Part shown: positions 21,636-30,915 of the stretch, one piece after another
Position numbering within the stretch: position 1 is the stretch's first letter
Layout: each line of letters begins with the position of its first letter
Assembly: GCA_016929115.1 (NCBI GenBank)
Contig: JAFGJL010000033.1
Coordinates: 1-51,335, forward strand
Direction: 5' to 3'
DNA: 51,335 nt
Source of the DNA: Candidatus Omnitrophota bacterium
GTDB lineage: Bacteria; Omnitrophota; Gorgyraeia; 2-01-FULL-45-10
The notes under the pieces: generated by a model
Seen by the model: only the letters and a program-made list of their open reading frames with translations
What the model was told of the DNA's origin: nothing
Databases searched by the model: none
Position numbers and translations under genes: made by a program

Positions 21636-23525
21636 TTATTTTTTGAACAGTGAATCGAGCGCCTCCATCGCCTTTTCGCCGGCAGAATCTTGCGAAGCAG
21701 CCGTTTCGGAAGACGGGGCAGCTGGCGGCGCGGCCTTATTCAGTAACTTGTCTATGAGTTTCTGCCCTTCTCCAGCGACCTTTTTCTGCAGCGCTTTCTG
21801 CAGATACGGCTTTGCCAGCGCCATAAGAGAATCCTGCAGACCTTTCACCTCGGGCTTTTCAACAGTACCCGTTATGTCGAATTTTAACTTCAGCGGATCC
21901 ACGCTGTTCATGGCCTCGCAGAGCGCCGCCGCGGGGATGACGCCGAACACCATCTCCGCCTGGTTGCGCGGCGCGACGTTCTGGCCGCGCAGGACTATCT
22001 CATTTCGCGAGTCCATGGCGCCGTTATCTATCGTCGTCCGGGAATCGAAGGTGAGCCGCCCATTTATACCGTAGATGGACAGCGATCTCTCATAGAGCGG
22101 CCTTGCCGCCGCGATATCAAGATCGGTTATAGAAGCCGCGAGCGTTACCGCCTGCTTATCTGACGTAACCTTCTTGTTAAAATTCAGGTCCACTTTCCCG
22201 ATCGATGAGCCGGACCTGGACACATCGCCTATTACGCGCAGATAGCCTATATCGGTACCGTATAGCGGGTCGTAGGTGAGCCCCTTTATTTTTACAGCCG
22301 CTTCAGAGACGGCGACGGTCTTATCCAGATGCAAAGTGGCCCCGCTGACAGAGAGGCTCTTTATTTCGAGGAGGCGTGAGCCGGAGCCGCGCACGAACTC
22401 CACCTTCTCCCCGACATCCAGTTTCGTCACCTTTTTCGTCACCTTTTTGGCGCTCTTCTTCGCGGCTATCTTTTTCTCCGCCGAACTCTTTGAGAACGCT
22501 TTTTTCACTATCTGCCACACACGGCCTGTCAGGTCCTTGTTCCTGTCCGCCGTCTTTAGGACGGCTGCCGCCTCAAACGGGGTTGCGCCCGCCGCCTTCG
22601 GCGCGGCCTCGACCCCCTTCGGCCCGGCGAAGGTCGCATCCTTTACGCCTTCAGGCGTGAATTCGGCGCCTGAAAGGCCTGCGCTGGATATGACGACCCT
22701 TTTGGAAAGAAGCCCTATCGGGCTTATCCTGAAGGAGGCCTTATCCAATTTCGCTATGCGGGTGTCGGCCTTCTTGTTATCGAATACCTTTACCCCCTTT
22801 AACGATATGGAAAGCGTAAGCGGCCATACATTGAGCCCTTCCACCATGAGGCGCGAGCCGGTCGACTCATTCAGCTTCTCCACTATGAAAGCCCGGGCGA
22901 GCGGGCTTATCACAAGCCCGGCGGTGAGCTGGATCGCGATGAGCGCGACTACGATGACGATTACATTCGCGACTTTAAGCCTGCGCAGCATAGACGGCAG
23001 GCCTGTCTTGGCGGCCTTGCCGGGAGCGGACGTCGACTGCGCGGCCCCCAGCCACGCGCCCAACTTCGTACCCTTAAGTTTATCGGCGGATGAGGCGGTT
23101 ATCTTTATGGCCGCTATCCTCGCGATAAAAAATACCGCGGGCGATAACAAGGCGGCCAGCGCAAAACCCCCGGTTATAAGGGTATAATTTATGTCGAGTA
23201 GGGCCAGTATGGGAAGATTGGTGAGCCACGCCCAAAATCCGGTCAAAAATTCGGCCTTTGCCAGCAACGCCACCCCTATGCCATTGCACAAACCCTTTAT
23301 TCCCGCCAGATACGCTATTTTAAAGAGAGGCAGCGTAACTAACGTCGCGAGCCGGTTTATCCTAAAGACGAGGAAGAATATCATGAGGAGGATCGCCATC
23401 GGGCCGTTCAGAGGGGTGAAGCCGAGGAACATCGCCAGGCACACGCCGAAAGCTATCTCGTTCGGAGATGGATTTCGCCTGATAAGGGTCGCTATTTTAA
23501 AAGGTGTTTTGATATACTCTAACAT
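21636..23525 (-). CDS. TIGR03546-like membrane domain fused to an AsmA/TIGR03545-like domain
   Basis: 629 residues from ATG 23525, set by GGAGG eight bases upstream; the frame extending to 23639 only translates the tRNA. Residues about 1-150 form a membrane domain with the DUF2062/TIGR03546 pattern (NEIAFGVCLAMFLGFTPLNG). A further span near 185-205 is followed by an AsmA-like extracytoplasmic part (STGSRLMVEGLNVWPLTLSI, then VISSAGLSGAEFTPEG) and a Lys-rich linker. As I recall, TIGR03546 and TIGR03545 are usually adjacent separate genes of unknown role; here they are joined. AsmA-type proteins act in phospholipid or envelope transport between membranes, which would suit this diderm. Confidence 0.7.
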   Translation of the reverse strand: MLEYIKTPFKIATLIRRNPSPNEIAFGVCLAMFLGFTPLNGPMAILLMIFFLVFRINRLATLVTLPLFKIAYLAGIKGLCNGIGVALLAKAEFLTGFWAWLTNLPILALLDINYTLITGGFALAALLSPAVFFIARIAAIKITASSADKLKGTKLGAWLGAAQSTSAPGKAAKTGLPSMLRRLKVANVIVIVVALIAIQLTAGLVISPLARAFIVEKLNESTGSRLMVEGLNVWPLTLSISLKGVKVFDNKKADTRIAKLDKASFRISPIGLLSKRVVISSAGLSGAEFTPEGVKDATFAGPKGVEAAPKAAGATPFEAAAVLKTADRNKDLTGRVWQIVKKAFSKSSAEKKIAAKKSAKKVTKKVTKLDVGEKVEFVRGSGSRLLEIKSLSVSGATLHLDKTVAVSEAAVKIKGLTYDPLYGTDIGYLRVIGDVSRSGSSIGKVDLNFNKKVTSDKQAVTLAASITDLDIAAARPLYERSLSIYGINGRLTFDSRTTIDNGAMDSRNEIVLRGQNVAPRNQAEMVFGVIPAAALCEAMNSVDPLKLKFDITGTVEKPEVKGLQDSLMALAKPYLQKALQKKVAGEGQKLIDKLLNKAAPPAAPSSETAASQDSAGEKAMEALDSLFKK

Positions 23526-23557
23526 AGAAGATCCCTCCTTCGTATATGTCAAGATTT

Positions 23558-23611
23558 GGCGGCGTCGGAGCCGGAGGCTCCGGCATCCGCCGCCCTTTTC
23601 GGTGAAAAGGG
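23558..23611 (-). terminator. Tandem hairpins directly after tRNA-Ser
   Basis: CCCTTTTC-GGT-GAAAAGGG (23593-23611) abuts the encoded CCA end of the tRNA. It is followed in the minus direction by a larger GC-rich hairpin with GGCGGCG/CGCCGCC arms (23558-23594). Likely a tRNA processing or termination signal. A TTGACA lies a few bases further on, before the TIGR03546/AsmA gene, without a convincing -10. Confidence 0.5.
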
Positions 23612-23701
23612 TGGCGGAGGAGGTAGGATTTGAACCCACGGTCCCCGTAAGGAGACTCCGGTTTTCAAGACCGGCGCTTTAAACCGCTCAGCCACTCCTC
23701 C
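23612..23701 (-). tRNA. tRNA-Ser (anticodon UGA)
   Basis: 90 bases with encoded CCA (23612-23614). Acceptor stem GGAGGAG/CTCCTCC, discriminator G, anticodon loop CTTGAAA between CCGGT and ACCGG, giving UGA. A long variable arm (AGTCTCCTTACGGGGACC) and GTTCAAATC T-loop identify it as type II serine tRNA. Confidence 0.97.
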
Positions 23702-23712
23702 GCGCAAAATTT

Positions 23713-24372
23713 TCACGCTCCAAAGAGCTGCTTTACTATGCCGATGTATACGCCCGCCGATATCCCGACGAAATCGGAGAAGAACTGCTTTATGGAGAAT
23801 GTCGGGAACGCGAGCGCGAATATCGCCGCTATCACGATGATGTTCAGGACATAGACGAAGACGACCGAGAAGAAATAGCCCGATTTCACGATATCGGGTT
23901 GGCGCACCTTCATCACCTCGATCGTCGAGATGATGTGGAACGCCAGCGTAAACCCTATCAGGAATATGAATATGGCCGGGTTGACCGGATAGGACGACGC
24001 GATTATAAAATAGATGAGCGCGACGAAGACCGTGTAGACCGGGATGAAATACGGGCTCAGCTCGATCAGCGTGTTGGTCTTATCGGTCGTGACGCTGCCG
24101 CCGTCTTTCGACACCTTGAACGACGTTATCTTGCCGCCAAACAGCCAGGCGATCATGGCGTGCACCGCTTCGTGGCCGAATATGTAGACGGGAGTCGGCT
24201 TGTAGAACAGAAGGTGGAGCGCCGCGTAACCTATGATGCCCCAGATGAAGAAATGGAGGCTGCCCGCCAGTTCCTGTATGGCAAGAAAGTTCTGGCGGAA
24301 GGCGGCGCTGACGCCGTAGGCGATCGGTATTATCAGGACGCCTATGAAAAATTTTACAAGCAAGCCCAGCAT
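23713..24372 (-). CDS. M50-like membrane zinc metalloprotease
   Basis: 219 residues, five to six membrane spans. The zinc motif HEAVH (67-71) sits in a span and is followed by FGGK, as in M50 site-2-type proteases. The second-half zinc ligand (usually NxxPxxxxDG) is not evident; NPAIFIFLIGF may be a degenerate counterpart. It is also shorter than most M50 enzymes, so activity is uncertain. GGAG lies seven bases before ATG 24372, and the serS stop is four bases upstream, so it is co-transcribed with serS and rtcB. Substrate unknown. Confidence 0.7.
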   Translation of the reverse strand: MLGLLVKFFIGVLIIPIAYGVSAAFRQNFLAIQELAGSLHFFIWGIIGYAALHLLFYKPTPVYIFGHEAVHAMIAWLFGGKITSFKVSKDGGSVTTDKTNTLIELSPYFIPVYTVFVALIYFIIASSYPVNPAIFIFLIGFTLAFHIISTIEVMKVRQPDIVKSGYFFSVVFVYVLNIIVIAAIFALAFPTFSIKQFFSDFVGISAGVYIGIVKQLFGA

Positions 24373-24376
24373 GCGT

Positions 24377-25660
24377 TCACTCCGGCCTGATGACGGTTAC
24401 GCCGTCCATATACGGGACGAGAGCCTTCGGTATGTTTATCGTGCCGTCCTTGTTCTGGTATATCTCCATGATGGCGACGACCAGCCTCGGCAGCGCCACG
24501 CCGGAACCGTTCAGGGTATGGACATATTCCGTCGTCCGTCGTCCGTCGCTTATCGTTCGTTTAAATCTTATATTTGCGCGCCGCGCCTGGAAGTCCGTGA
24601 AGTTAGAGCAGCTCGAGACCTCCAGATACCTGTCTGTGCCGGGCGCGTAGAGCTCGATGTCATAGCATTTCGCGGCGGCGAAAGACATGTCACCGGACGA
24701 AAGGAGCGAGACCCTGTAGGGAAGCTCGAGCAGCTGAAGCACCTCTTCGGCGTCGTTCAGGAGCTTTTCGAGCTCATCGAAAGATGTTTCAGGCTTGACG
24801 AACTTCACGAGCTCGACCTTGTCAAACTGGTGGACGCGGACCATCCCCCGCGTATCCTTGCCGTACGAGCCGGCCTCGCGCCTGAAACAGGCCGTATAGG
24901 CGGTATAGTACACGGGCATTTTCTCCTCGTCGAGCACCTCGCCCGCGAGGATGTTCGTAACAGGCACTTCGGCGGTAGGCACTAAGAATAGGTCATCATC
25001 CTTTAACCGGTACATATCTTCCTCGAACTTGGGAAGCTGGCCTGTGCCGGTCATGCTGCGCCTGTTGACCAGGAACGGCGGGAATACCTCCTTATAGCCG
25101 TGCTTCTTTGTATGGAGGTCGAGCATGAAGTTTATGAGCGCCCGCTCAAGCCGCGCGCCGAGGCCCATATAGAGAATGAAGTTAGAACCGGTTATCTTGG
25201 AGGCCAGGCCAAAACTTATCATGCCTGTCAACTCGGCAAGCTCGATATGGCTCCTGGGATTAAAATCGAAGGCCGGAACCTTGCCCCAGGCACGCACTAT
25301 TTTATTGTTCTCAGGACCGCCTACAGGGACCGAATTATCGGGCAAATTTGGGATATAATAGACTATTTTGGCTATTTTTTCGTTAATTTCTCCCACTTTT
25401 TTATCAAAATCGACTATTTTTTGGGAAACGGCCTTCATTGAGTCAATAAGCTCCTTGGGGTTCTTCTTTGCCTTCATGAGAGCCGTTATCTCATCGTTGG
25501 CCTTATTGCGCTGGGCCTTAAGCTGTTCTGACTCCAATAGCAGCTTCCTGCGCTCTTCATCGATAGTTATAAGCTCATCGATATCTATCTTGGCGTTTTT
25601 CTTCTTGATGCCCTCTTTTACCAGCTCTTTGTTCTCGCGTATGAATTTTAAATCAAGCAT
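24377..25660 (-). CDS. serS: Seryl-tRNA synthetase
   Basis: 427 residues, normal length. The N-terminal antiparallel coiled-coil arm (about 25-100) recognises the long variable arm of tRNA-Ser. Class II motif 2 is [21 protein letters not shown] and motif 3 lies in the [12 protein letters not shown] region, preceded by [15 protein letters not shown]. Charges tRNA-Ser and tRNA-Sec with serine. The start lies 9 bases after rtcB, and a tRNA-Ser(UGA) is encoded 700 bases downstream on the same strand. A short GTCCGTC repeat encodes the [10 protein letters not shown] loop, a lineage-specific insertion point before the HTLNGSG motif. Confidence 0.97.
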   Translation of the reverse strand: MLDLKFIRENKELVKEGIKKKNAKIDIDELITIDEERRKLLLESEQLKAQRNKANDEITALMKAKKNPKELIDSMKAVSQKIVDFDKKVGEINEKIAKIVYYIPNLPDNSVPVGGPENNKIVRAWGKVPAFDFNPRSHIELAELTGMISFGLASKITGSNFILYMGLGARLERALINFMLDLHTKKHGYKEVFPPFLVNRRSMTGTGQLPKFEEDMYRLKDDDLFLVPTAEVPVTNILAGEVLDEEKMPVYYTAYTACFRREAGSYGKDTRGMVRVHQFDKVELVKFVKPETSFDELEKLLNDAEEVLQLLELPYRVSLLSSGDMSFAAAKCYDIELYAPGTDRYLEVSSCSNFTDFQARRANIRFKRTISDGRRTTEYVHTLNGSGVALPRLVVAIMEIYQNKDGTINIPKALVPYMDGVTVIRPE

Positions 25661-25669
25661 TGGTTTATC

Positions 25670-27124
25670 CTATCCTTTTATTACCCCGAGCGGCTTCATC
25701 CTGCAGACACGCTTCGAGATGCCTGCCCCATGGACAACGCCCACGACCTCGTTCACGTTCTTATATGCCTCAGGCGCCTCTTCGGCAAGCGTCTCCCTGC
25801 CGCTCGACTTCACTATGATGCCCTTACTCTCGAGTTCCCGCGATATAGACCTGCCGCGGCACTTGGAGATGGCGGCTGAACGCGACATGAGCCTGCCTGC
25901 TCCGTGGCAGGTGCTGAAAAAGGTCTCCTCCGCCTTTCTGGTGCCTACAAGCAGATATGAATTCCGCCCCATATCGCCCGGGATTATGACCGGCTGGCCT
26001 ATCTTCTTATATTTGGCCGGTATCTCGGGATGTTCCGGCGGGAAGGCTCGCGTGGCGCCCTTCCGGTGCACGCAGAGCGTGCGCTCCTTGCCGTTTACAG
26101 CGTGTTTTTCTATCTTCGCGATGTTATGGGCGACGTCGTAGACCAGGTCCATCCCGAGGTCCTTTTCGCTTCTCTGGAACACTTTCATGAAAGCCAGCCG
26201 CGTCAGGTGCATAAGGCACTGCCTGTTCGCCCAGGCGTAATTTGCCGCGCACCGCATCGCGCCGAGATACGCCTTGCCCTCCGGCGAATCGACCGGCGCG
26301 CACGCGAGTTGCCTGTCCGGAACGTTTATCCCGTACTTCGACAGGCAGCTTATGAAGTCCTTCGAATATTCGTCGCAAACCTGGTATCCGAGGCCTCGCG
26401 AGCCCGAATGGATCATGACAGTGATCTGTCCCTTATCGAGGCCGATCACGTCCGCGGCTTCACTGTCGTAGACCTCGTCTATGGCCTGTATCTCGAGAAA
26501 GTGGTTGCCGGAGCCGAGCGTGCCGGACTGGTTCTTTCCGCGCTCGTAGGCCCTCGCCGATACCGCGTTCGGGTCGGCGCCCTTCACCGCGCCGTGTTCT
26601 TCGGTATACTCGACGTCATCTGACCTGCCGTAGCCATGCTCGACGACCCACTTCGCGCCTTCTACCAGCAGCTTGCGCTCCTCGGCCTCGCTTATCCTGA
26701 TATCGCCTTTCGACCCGACGCCCGCCGGCACATCGTTGTAAAGCGCGTATACGAGATCCCGCAGCTTCGGCTTCAACTCGTCTTCGGCGAGGCTCGTCTT
26801 CATGAGCCGCACGCCGCAGTTTATGTCGAAGCCGACGCCGCCCGGCGAGATGACTCCGCCCGCGTCCACATCCGTCGCCGCGACGCCGCCGATGGCGAAG
26901 CCGTAGCCCCAGTGGATATCCGGCATGGCGAGGGAATGGCTGACGATGCCTGGCAAAAACGCGACGTTGGCTACCTGCTCGGCGGCCTTGTCGTTGATGA
27001 TGTCCTTCAGCATCTCCTCGTCGGCGTATATGACGCCGTCGACGCGCATGCCCGGCTTATAGCTTTTCGGTATGCGCCAGCGGTAGTCGTCTATCTTTTC
27101 CAGCCTACCCTGCCAGGCTGCCAT
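25670..27124 (-). CDS. rtcB: RNA-splicing ligase RtcB
   Basis: 484 residues, full length. Visible signatures: MPDIHWGYGFAIGG, GGVGFDINCGVRL (the Cys is a Mn2+ ligand), GSGNHFLEIQ, MIHSGSRGLGYQ and CHGAGRLMSRSAA (the His is guanylylated). It joins 2',3'-cyclic phosphate and 5'-OH RNA ends using GTP, in tRNA splicing or RNA repair. It follows archease, its activating partner, by 12 bases, and is followed by serS. No tRNA intron is present in the two tRNAs of the window, so a repair role is more likely; its substrate in bacteria is still often unknown. Confidence 0.97.
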   Translation of the reverse strand: MAAWQGRLEKIDDYRWRIPKSYKPGMRVDGVIYADEEMLKDIINDKAAEQVANVAFLPGIVSHSLAMPDIHWGYGFAIGGVAATDVDAGGVISPGGVGFDINCGVRLMKTSLAEDELKPKLRDLVYALYNDVPAGVGSKGDIRISEAEERKLLVEGAKWVVEHGYGRSDDVEYTEEHGAVKGADPNAVSARAYERGKNQSGTLGSGNHFLEIQAIDEVYDSEAADVIGLDKGQITVMIHSGSRGLGYQVCDEYSKDFISCLSKYGINVPDRQLACAPVDSPEGKAYLGAMRCAANYAWANRQCLMHLTRLAFMKVFQRSEKDLGMDLVYDVAHNIAKIEKHAVNGKERTLCVHRKGATRAFPPEHPEIPAKYKKIGQPVIIPGDMGRNSYLLVGTRKAEETFFSTCHGAGRLMSRSAAISKCRGRSISRELESKGIIVKSSGRETLAEEAPEAYKNVNEVVGVVHGAGISKRVCRMKPLGVIKG

Positions 27125-27136
27125 CGCCGCTTTCTC

Positions 27137-27553
27137 CTATATGTCAAAAATGATATCGACCTGATACCCGTCGGGCGTCTCTTTTATCTTGAGGTCCGAA
27201 TACGTCGCCGCCTTTATCTCTGTCTGGAGTCGGTTGCGGTTCTCGCCCACCGGCCGGCCGGACGCCGTGGCCTTTATCAGGTTCTCGGACAACTCCTCGA
27301 CCTTGAAACCCGAGAATATGATCGACTTTGTGTAGAAGTTATAGAGTAGCTCGTCGAGCCATGCGACGAGGAGCTCCTCATGGTTGGGAGCCTTGACCTC
27401 GAACTCCTTCGTGATGGAGGTCTTCATGCCTTCAAGGTCGGCTATGATGTCGAACATCGCGAACGCGGCGTTCTCGAAGAGCTCTTTAAGGTCCTTGCCG
27501 AAGACATGGACGCCTATATCGGCGGTGTGTGGGAATTGCTCATAGCGCTTCAT
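27137..27553 (-). CDS. Archease
   Basis: 138 residues from ATG 27553 (MKRYEQFPHTADIGV), which aligns with the usual archease start; an in-frame ATG at 27571 is possible. Neither has a good Shine-Dalgarno. Conserved features are HTADIGVHVFGKDLKELFENAA and ELLVAWLDELLYNFYT, which supply the metal-binding acidic residues. Archease speeds up RtcB guanylylation and allows multiple turnovers. The adjacent rtcB gene confirms the assignment. Confidence 0.95.
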   Translation of the reverse strand: MKRYEQFPHTADIGVHVFGKDLKELFENAAFAMFDIIADLEGMKTSITKEFEVKAPNHEELLVAWLDELLYNFYTKSIIFSGFKVEELSENLIKATASGRPVGENRNRLQTEIKAATYSDLKIKETPDGYQVDIIFDI

Positions 27554-27587
27554 ATGAGGCAATTTTATCATAAACTATATATTTAAG

Positions 27588-27941
27588 CTAGAATATCATC
27601 CGCAACGAGACGATGAGCAATAATACCCCGAAGGCTTTCTTCAGCAAAGGATCCGGCACGTTCTGGATGTAATGCGCGCCTATAAGGCCCCCTACGAAGA
27701 AACCGAAGCAGATGAAAGCCGCCATGCCCAATTTAACATTCCCGCTATAATAATACCTGAGCGCGGCCAGCAACCCGATAGGCGGTATCATTATGGCAAG
27801 CGTAGTGCCCTGCGCCTGGTGCTGCGTCAGGCCAAAGATGTACACGAGCGCCGGGACCAGAACGACACCTCCGCCTATCCCGAATATGCCGCTTAATATG
27901 CCGGCGGCCAGCCCTAATAGAACATAAAAAAATTGGTTCAT
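27588..27941 (-). CDS. Half-size TauE/SafE-type membrane protein
   Basis: 117 residues with four spans. Opens with the TauE repeat signature GLAAGILSGIFGIGGGVVLVPALVY (about 9-33). Full-length TauE/SafE sulfite or sulfoacetate exporters have two such repeats in about 250 residues; here only one is present, and the frame ends cleanly. A dimer of half-size units would rebuild the fold, as known for other small transporters. GGAGG precedes ATG 27941. Lies 16-34 bases before archease; no functional link is obvious. Confidence 0.85.
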   Translation of the reverse strand: MNQFFYVLLGLAAGILSGIFGIGGGVVLVPALVYIFGLTQHQAQGTTLAIMIPPIGLLAALRYYYSGNVKLGMAAFICFGFFVGGLIGAHYIQNVPDPLLKKAFGVLLLIVSLRMIF

Positions 27942-27983
27942 ACTCGCGCCTCCTGCATTTTTTAGGCCCTTAATTATGCCTGC

Positions 27984-28910
27984 CTACATGAGAAGTTTTA
28001 ATAACTTCAGGTTCGTCTCTTCATTCAGCGCCGTTACGGCAGAGTCGTCGAGCTCTTCCGCTTTGACACCCGCCGGATGGTTTATCTTTGAGATGAACGA
28101 GCGCGCGACCCCCTTAACGCTGGGCCTTGAATAGTCGCCCGTTATGTCGGCTCCTACGATATCCAGGTTCTCTTTTATGAGTTTGAGCATGTGAAGCAGG
28201 TCGTCGAGCGAAAGGCGGCCCTCCTCCCAGTTCGTCAGGGCATATTCGCGCGTCAAGCAATCCTTGTCGACCGAGATATAGACGTTTTTCACCGGCAGGC
28301 GGCGGATGACGTGGAGAAAAAATTCGGTAAGGTTCTTCCCCTTCAACTCGTTCCATTGTATCGTGCTCGACAGGAATGAGCGGCGGACCTCTATGGAGAT
28401 ATTATCTGGTATTCTTTTAAGAAAAAGGCGCGTGGGGCCGTGGGAATACGGGTATATCTCGAGCCGGTCGTCTTTAAGCGCGGCAAGGTCGCCTGTCGGG
28501 AGCCAAAAAGGAGACAGGTCATCGGAACCGACGCCCGCGACGATGAATTTCTTTACGTTGGCGTTGTTGAGCGTCCTATGCGCCCATGAGCCGCAGGTGA
28601 GGAACGGCGCCAGGATGTCCCAATCCGGATGGAAGTCGAAATCGATGACGCAGAGCGGTTCATCGAATTTTTCTATAAGGATATTGGAGACGTGGTGAAA
28701 ATCGCCTGAGCCCAGGAAGGTTATCTGGCCCTTTACCGGCACAGGGATACGGCGGGAGATCTCCTCTTTTATCTTTCTGCTTACCCAAAGACGGGCGTCT
28801 GACCCGATGTCGCGCAAGTCGACGACCTGCGGGCGGTATTGCGCGAGGAGTTTTTCCTGCCGCGCGACGCTATCGTCGAAATCCAGTATACGGATCGAAT
28901 GCAGCTCCAT
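27984..28910 (-). CDS. Arginase/agmatinase (ureohydrolase) family protein
   Basis: 308 residues from ATG 28910. The fold's metal-binding motifs appear in order: GSGDFHH (family GGDHS), DFDFHPDWD (family DAHxD) and SVDKDCL (family SxDxDxxDP), all shifted from the arginase/agmatinase consensus. The substrate is therefore probably not simple arginine or agmatine; the deviation resembles unassigned ureohydrolase-like proteins. The C-terminal DITGDYSRPSVKG is a further family-like segment. Last gene of the DPGTG/sulfatase/small-membrane-protein operon. Confidence 0.8.
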   Translation of the reverse strand: MELHSIRILDFDDSVARQEKLLAQYRPQVVDLRDIGSDARLWVSRKIKEEISRRIPVPVKGQITFLGSGDFHHVSNILIEKFDEPLCVIDFDFHPDWDILAPFLTCGSWAHRTLNNANVKKFIVAGVGSDDLSPFWLPTGDLAALKDDRLEIYPYSHGPTRLFLKRIPDNISIEVRRSFLSSTIQWNELKGKNLTEFFLHVIRRLPVKNVYISVDKDCLTREYALTNWEEGRLSLDDLLHMLKLIKENLDIVGADITGDYSRPSVKGVARSFISKINHPAGVKAEELDDSAVTALNEETNLKLLKLLM

Positions 28911-28923
28911 CAAACACCCAAAA

Positions 28924-29310
28924 TTATAAAAAAAGCTTCTTAACGACGCGCTGATTAAGGAGCCATATTATGAAAAGATGATATAGGATAGAAACGGCGT
29001 TCTTCAGGCCTGCGGGGATCGATGTCACTATCTCTCCGTTAAAACGGAGCAGGTCAAGGGCTATCATAGCCTTGGTAAGCAGGATATATCCGGAAAAGAA
29101 GATAAGCAGGGTCCTGGCCCATGGCCTTTGATTCAAAAGCCCGAGGCCAAGCGCAAAGGAAGCGGCCGCTGTCACGAGGACAAATACAAAAACGTTCAAG
29201 GGTTTTGTCGACATGGACAAAGACTTGTACGTCAAAATACCTATCATAGTGATGAGCCCGATGAGTATCTCGATAAACGCGACCATTTTTACAATCCTTT
29301 TTTCTGTCAT
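28924..29310 (-). CDS. Small four-span membrane protein
   Basis: 128 residues with four hydrophobic segments (about 8-27, 38-60, 66-88, 104-120) and a basic C-terminus. ATG 29310 is preceded by GGAGG at eight bases. It lies 15 bases after the sulfatase-like gene and 13 before the ureohydrolase-like gene, on the same strand. No family recognised. Confidence 0.7.
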   Translation of the reverse strand: MTEKRIVKMVAFIEILIGLITMIGILTYKSLSMSTKPLNVFVFVLVTAAASFALGLGLLNQRPWARTLLIFFSGYILLTKAMIALDLLRFNGEIVTSIPAGLKNAVSILYHLFIIWLLNQRVVKKLFL

Positions 29311-29325
29311 GTCGCTTCCCTCCTT

Positions 29326-30915
29326 TTACCTTCGGATCCTGTCTGTGATGTCGATGAACCTGTACGGATGCCTGTCGTTCGAAAAATAGCTTCGGTCCTC
29401 AAGAAGGCCGTAGCCTGCCCCAAAATACGAATCCAGGACGACCCTGAACGTGTTTACCGGGGATATGCTGTCATATAACACGGAGCTATCGACGCCGGGC
29501 ATATAAATCGCGTTAAGCATGGATGTGCATTCGGCGCAATCCGTATTTTCCGGCGAATCCCAGAAGAGCATCGAACGGGGGCCGTGGTCCGACTGCAGGA
29601 TTATGACGGGCGGTCTTTTGGAGCGCGCGAGGATCGCGCTTATCGCTTTTTTCAGCTCTTTGTTCATGAAGATAAGCTGCCCCACATAATGCTCCCTGTA
29701 CGCCTCGCGGCTCAGCCCCCCTTCGGTTATCAGCTGGTCGCCGTCAAGGTTACGGAAAACGGGGTCTGCCTTGACGCGTTGGCCGTCCGGGCCGAAGACG
29801 AACGGCGGGTGCGGCGCGAAGATGTGCGCGAATACGAAGGCCGGCGAGCGGCCGTCCGCCGCGTATGGCAGGCGGTCAAAGATATACAGGATACGCTTGC
29901 GGCGCGCCTCGAACTGGTCCTCTGCGCCGAAAAGCCCCAAAATGACGGGTAACGGCGTGGCGCTCAAAAGCTCGTTCTGGAACTCATCGGCGGTCCAGTT
30001 ATGCGCAAGACACACATCGGCGTTCCTTATCTCCGTCTCGATCTGGCCCGAGGAGAAGACGACGATAGTGTAACCGCGCTCGCGCAGGAAGGAGAAGAGC
30101 TTGTTCTCTTCGGCCATATTCTTTATCGGCGCGACATTGTCGTAGTCAGGGCCAAGCCTCTGCACAAGAGCGTCGAGGTAATCCATGTTCAACGTCGCGG
30201 TTACGGATGGGCCGGTGCGCATGTAGTTTGAATGCGACTTACCCGCGACATAAAACCCCTTGCCGGCCAGGAACGCGAGAAAATCCTTATTATCGTATCC
30301 GTAGACATCCCTCAGTATCTCGTTGCCCCCATAGGCGTCCATGAGGATGAAGTATATATTCGGAAGCTGTTCCTTCAAGGCGCCCTCGCCCTGCCGGGTT
30401 TCGTGACCCCTGTCCTTCGCCACGGAGCCCGGCACGTTCAAACGGTTTACTTCATACCATAGTATGGCGGCAAGCGAATACGCGGCCAAAACGAGCGCGG
30501 TCACGTTCAAAAAATGCGTAAAAACCTTAAGATCCCGGCCGGGACGCGTGATGGCGCGTATAGCGTACAACAGGACTATGAGCCAGCCGGCATAAAGCAA
30601 GGCCTGCGGCTCAAGGGTGATGCCGGCGCGGGATAAAAGGCCGCAGAAGACGACGGCCAGCTGGCGCAAATGGCCGAAAGAGAAGAACAGGACGAAGATG
30701 ACCGATGTCAGCGCGGCTGCCTTAAGGGTATCCTTAAGCGTGATCCGCAACGACAGGTAGCAAAGCGCCGCGCATACGGCTACAACCGCGAGAGGAATGG
30801 CCAGCATGCGCAGGGAGAGCTGGCCTATGTTGTGAGCGTAGAGAAAAAGAACGGGATAGACCGGCAACAGGAATACGTGTATGGCGCGCTTGGTTTGTGC
30901 AGCCGGGCCGCTCAT
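29326..30915 (-). CDS. Membrane sulfatase-like hydrolase/transferase
   Basis: 529 residues. Five N-terminal spans (to about 180) lead to an extracytoplasmic alkaline-phosphatase-superfamily domain: IYFILMDAYGGNEIL (first metal-ligand Asp), SHSNYMRTGPSVTATLNM (nucleophile region, Thr or Ser) and IILQSDHGPRS (second metal site). This resembles the LTA synthase/phosphoethanolamine transferase group, which decorates envelope glycans or lipid A, but a sulfatase role is not excluded. The ATG overlaps the stop of the DPGTG gene (ATGA), so the two are coupled. Confidence 0.82.
   Translation of the reverse strand: MSGPAAQTKRAIHVFLLPVYPVLFLYAHNIGQLSLRMLAIPLAVVAVCAALCYLSLRITLKDTLKAAALTSVIFVLFFSFGHLRQLAVVFCGLLSRAGITLEPQALLYAGWLIVLLYAIRAITRPGRDLKVFTHFLNVTALVLAAYSLAAILWYEVNRLNVPGSVAKDRGHETRQGEGALKEQLPNIYFILMDAYGGNEILRDVYGYDNKDFLAFLAGKGFYVAGKSHSNYMRTGPSVTATLNMDYLDALVQRLGPDYDNVAPIKNMAEENKLFSFLRERGYTIVVFSSGQIETEIRNADVCLAHNWTADEFQNELLSATPLPVILGLFGAEDQFEARRKRILYIFDRLPYAADGRSPAFVFAHIFAPHPPFVFGPDGQRVKADPVFRNLDGDQLITEGGLSREAYREHYVGQLIFMNKELKKAISAILARSKRPPVIILQSDHGPRSMLFWDSPENTDCAECTSMLNAIYMPGVDSSVLYDSISPVNTFRVVLDSYFGAGYGLLEDRSYFSNDRHPYRFIDITDRIRR

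Noticed and set aside
23526-23639. N-terminal extension of the TIGR03546/AsmA-like protein through tRNA-Ser
   Set aside because: It translates the tRNA gene; ATG 23525 has a strong ribosome-binding site.
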